DNA of 7,748 bases, taken from Planctomycetia bacterium. Its GTDB lineage: Bacteria > Planctomycetota > Planctomycetia > Pirellulales > UBA1268. Numbering within the stretch: the stretch's first letter is position 1; each line of letters begins with the position of its first letter. Location: assembly GCA_009919445.1 (NCBI GenBank), contig RGBY01000115.1, positions 1 to 7,748 on the forward strand. The letters are read 5' to 3'. Positions 6,672 to 7,748 of the stretch are shown one piece after another. A program made the position numbers and the translations under genes. Under the pieces are notes generated by a model that searched no databases, was not told the origin of the DNA, and was given only the letters and a program-made list of their open reading frames with translations.

Positions 6672-6703
6672 GAGAATGCTAACTGGCGTTTGGCAGCATT
6701 CTC
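6672..6703. repeat. 9+9 inverted repeat upstream of the DUF3467 gene
   Basis: GAGAATGCT (6672-6680) and AGCATTCTC (6695-6703) are perfect inverted copies with 14 bases between. AAC/GTT (6681-6683, 6688-6690) can extend the stem with a TGGC loop and a TGGC bulge. It lies between the peroxidase terminator and the DUF3467 start, with no T-run on either side, so an operator or leader hairpin is more likely than a terminator. Confidence 0.5.
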
Positions 6704-6782
6704 GGGCAAACTAGCGGTCAGGTAAACGGGGCCTGTGAAACATGCCCCATATTCGGAACACCTGACACGAGCAAACGCATCA

Positions 6783-7463
6783 ATGAGTGACGAATCAACT
6801 CCACCACCAAACCCTGATCAGCCACTGCAGCAGATCCAGCACTCATCAGCAACCGCTCGCATTCCAGATCAGATTGGCCGCGGTGTGTTCGCAACGGCCG
6901 TCATCGTGCTCCACGGAGCCAACGAATACACCATTGACTTCGTGCAGTCGCTTGCTCGGCCCAACCGCGTGGCTGCTCGGGTAATTCTGCCACCAGCAGT
7001 GGCCAGCCAGTTTGTTATTGCCCTTGAGCAGGCCATTCAAAAATACACCGCAACGTTTGGGCAGCCGCCGCAAGACCCTCGGCCACCACAGCCCGAGGCT
7101 CAGCCTCAGGCGGCACCGCAGCCCGCAGCTGCAGCCGGTGAAGCAAACGCCGGCGGGGGTGCCGCAGCACCAGGCGGAGCATCATCCGGCGGTCAGGCGG
7201 CAGGGGGGCAGCCAGCCCCACAAGCCTCACCAGTTCAGCCGACACCGATCGCTGACATCTATGACAACCTCAAGCTGCCGGACGAGATGCTGGGTGGGGT
7301 CTACGCCAACATGGCGTCCATCTCGCACACGGCAAGCGAGTTCTGCTTTGATTTCGTCGCCCAGTTCTTTCCCCGCTCAGCAGTGACAGCGCGGGTCTAC
7401 ATGGCGGCCCCCCGAGTGCCAGAGTTACTCGGCTCATTGAAGCGTTCAATTGGGTCAGCCTAA
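6783..7463 (+). CDS. Tandem DUF3467-like protein with Pro/Gln/Ala-rich linker
   Basis: A 226-residue protein with two related halves. The first (about 30-92) contains GVFATAVIVLHGANEYTIDF, then RVAARVILPPAVASQFVIALEQAI. The second (about 165-224) contains GGVYANMASISHTASEFCFDF, then AVTARVYMAAPRVPELLGSLKRSI. Both follow the DUF3467 plan: YAN-like strand, small polar turn, E-x-x-x-DF, a variable stretch, ARV strand, and a closing helix. A low-complexity linker of Pro, Gln, Ala and Gly joins them (about 93-155). Family knowledge: DUF3467 proteins are usually single-domain, around 100 residues, and of unknown function; I assign none. No signal peptide is visible. ATG at 6783 is preferred because MSDES-type polar starts are typical and the in-frame GTG at 6735 adds an unrelated leader; neither has a strong ribosome site, so the start is uncertain. 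It stands alone, after a terminator and an inverted repeat and before an insertion sequence. Confidence 0.75.
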   Translation: MSDESTPPPNPDQPLQQIQHSSATARIPDQIGRGVFATAVIVLHGANEYTIDFVQSLARPNRVAARVILPPAVASQFVIALEQAIQKYTATFGQPPQDPRPPQPEAQPQAAPQPAAAAGEANAGGGAAAPGGASSGGQAAGGQPAPQASPVQPTPIADIYDNLKLPDEMLGGVYANMASISHTASEFCFDFVAQFFPRSAVTARVYMAAPRVPELLGSLKRSIGSA

Positions 7464-7600
7464 GCGTCTTGCAGCTATATCCCTAAGCAGTCCTATTCAC
7501 ACCTGCGTCCGCTGCCAGTTGCCGGCAGTGAATCGCCAGAGGAACAAGGCCCCGCGAAACCAGAGATCAGCCTGCATTGCCAGCCAGCAGCCGTACAGGC
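7464..7600. other. Spacer between the DUF3467 gene and the insertion sequence
   Basis: No coding frame is convincing. CTGCC-AGTTGCC-GGCAG (7512-7528) is a small hairpin without a T-run, possibly a weak terminator. The last bases (7597-7600, AGGC) would be the target duplication if the element begins at 7601, but the other copy is outside the window. Confidence 0.4.
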
Positions 7601-7748
7601 TGACCTGCCCCCCTTAAACGAGACCACCTGAGAAGCGAGACTTCTTGTGAGGTCGCAACCAAGGGAGAGCAGCAATGCCACGAGGTAAGCAAGAGACAGC
7701 GGAGCAGATCATCCCGAAACTCCGGGTGGTGGAAGTTGAGGTTGCTCG
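7601..7748 (+). mobile_element. Left end of an IS3-family insertion sequence
   Basis: The transposase OrfA starts at 7675. The sequence beginning at 7601, TGACCTGCCCCCC, has the TGA start and C-rich body typical of IS3-family terminal inverted repeats (IS407-like ends in particular) and lies 74 bases before OrfA, a normal distance. The exact left tip is inferred, since the matching right repeat is outside the window. The element sits about 137 bases downstream of the DUF3467 gene and breaks no gene that I can see. Confidence 0.65.
7675..7748 (+). CDS. IS3-family transposase OrfA, 5' part only
   Basis: The first 24 codons read MPRGKQETAEQIIPKLRVVE and continue VEVA. The pattern MPR-K...TAEQII-KLR--EVE-A is the start of the helix-turn-helix protein (HTH_Tnp_1 type) that binds the ends of IS3-family elements. 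In this family OrfA is usually joined to the DDE integrase OrfB by programmed -1 frameshifting; OrfB would lie to the right of the window. A ribosome site, GGGAGA (7663-7668), precedes the ATG. The run from residue 6 (QETAEQ) departs slightly from the common KYTAEQ form. Confidence 0.82.
   Translation, partial: MPRGKQETAEQIIPKLRVVEVEVA

Noticed and set aside
7493..7681. 62-residue minus-strand frame spanning the insertion-sequence end
   Set aside because: It crosses the predicted left tip and the OrfA start, and has no recognisable features.

Overview
The window looks like chromosomal DNA from a planctomycete, probably of the Rhodopirellula/Pirellulaceae type. This is inferred from gene content, not from any marker gene: a Tat-exported Gfo/Idh/MocA-type oxidoreductase, a secreted EF-hand protein with very simple repeats, a di-heme cytochrome c peroxidase with a long N-terminal region, a DUF3467 protein and an IS3-type transposase, in moderately GC-rich DNA with long spacers and frequent strand switches. 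No rRNA, tRNA, CRISPR array, integrase or phage gene was seen.

Layout, left to right. Bases 1-161 (minus) hold the first 53 codons of a Tat-signal Gfo/Idh/MocA oxidoreductase that runs off the left edge. Bases 330-2153 (minus) encode a cyclic-nucleotide-binding domain fused to a patatin-like phospholipase, with all key catalytic motifs present. A 221-base spacer with a 7+7 inverted repeat separates it from a divergent small membrane protein (2375-2752, plus). After a 398-base spacer with no convincing gene comes a secreted two-EF-hand protein (3151-3540, plus) with its own hairpin terminator. It converges on a 454-residue single-membrane-span, coiled-coil protein with a Lys/Pro/Ala/Glu-rich tail (3645-5009, minus). 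The next divergent spacer carries two perfect 15-base palindromes of the same 7-1-7 design. Then comes a cytochrome c peroxidase gene (5309-6560, plus) broken by a frameshift, followed by a very strong terminator (6615-6650). A protein with two DUF3467-like halves joined by a Pro/Gln/Ala/Gly-rich linker lies at 6783-7463 (plus). From about 7601 the left end of an IS3-family insertion sequence enters, with the first 24 codons of its OrfA before the right edge.

The genes do not form one pathway. They are mostly single transcription units: orientation changes four times and only the leftmost two genes share direction, 168 bases apart. I see no clear new multi-gene system. The best leads are: the peroxidase lesion, which appears to remove the segment expected to carry a catalytic glutamate and may be a deletion between short direct repeats; the paired palindromes upstream of it; the duplicated and diverged DUF3467 protein; and the cNMP-patatin fusion, which suggests nucleotide-gated lipid hydrolysis.
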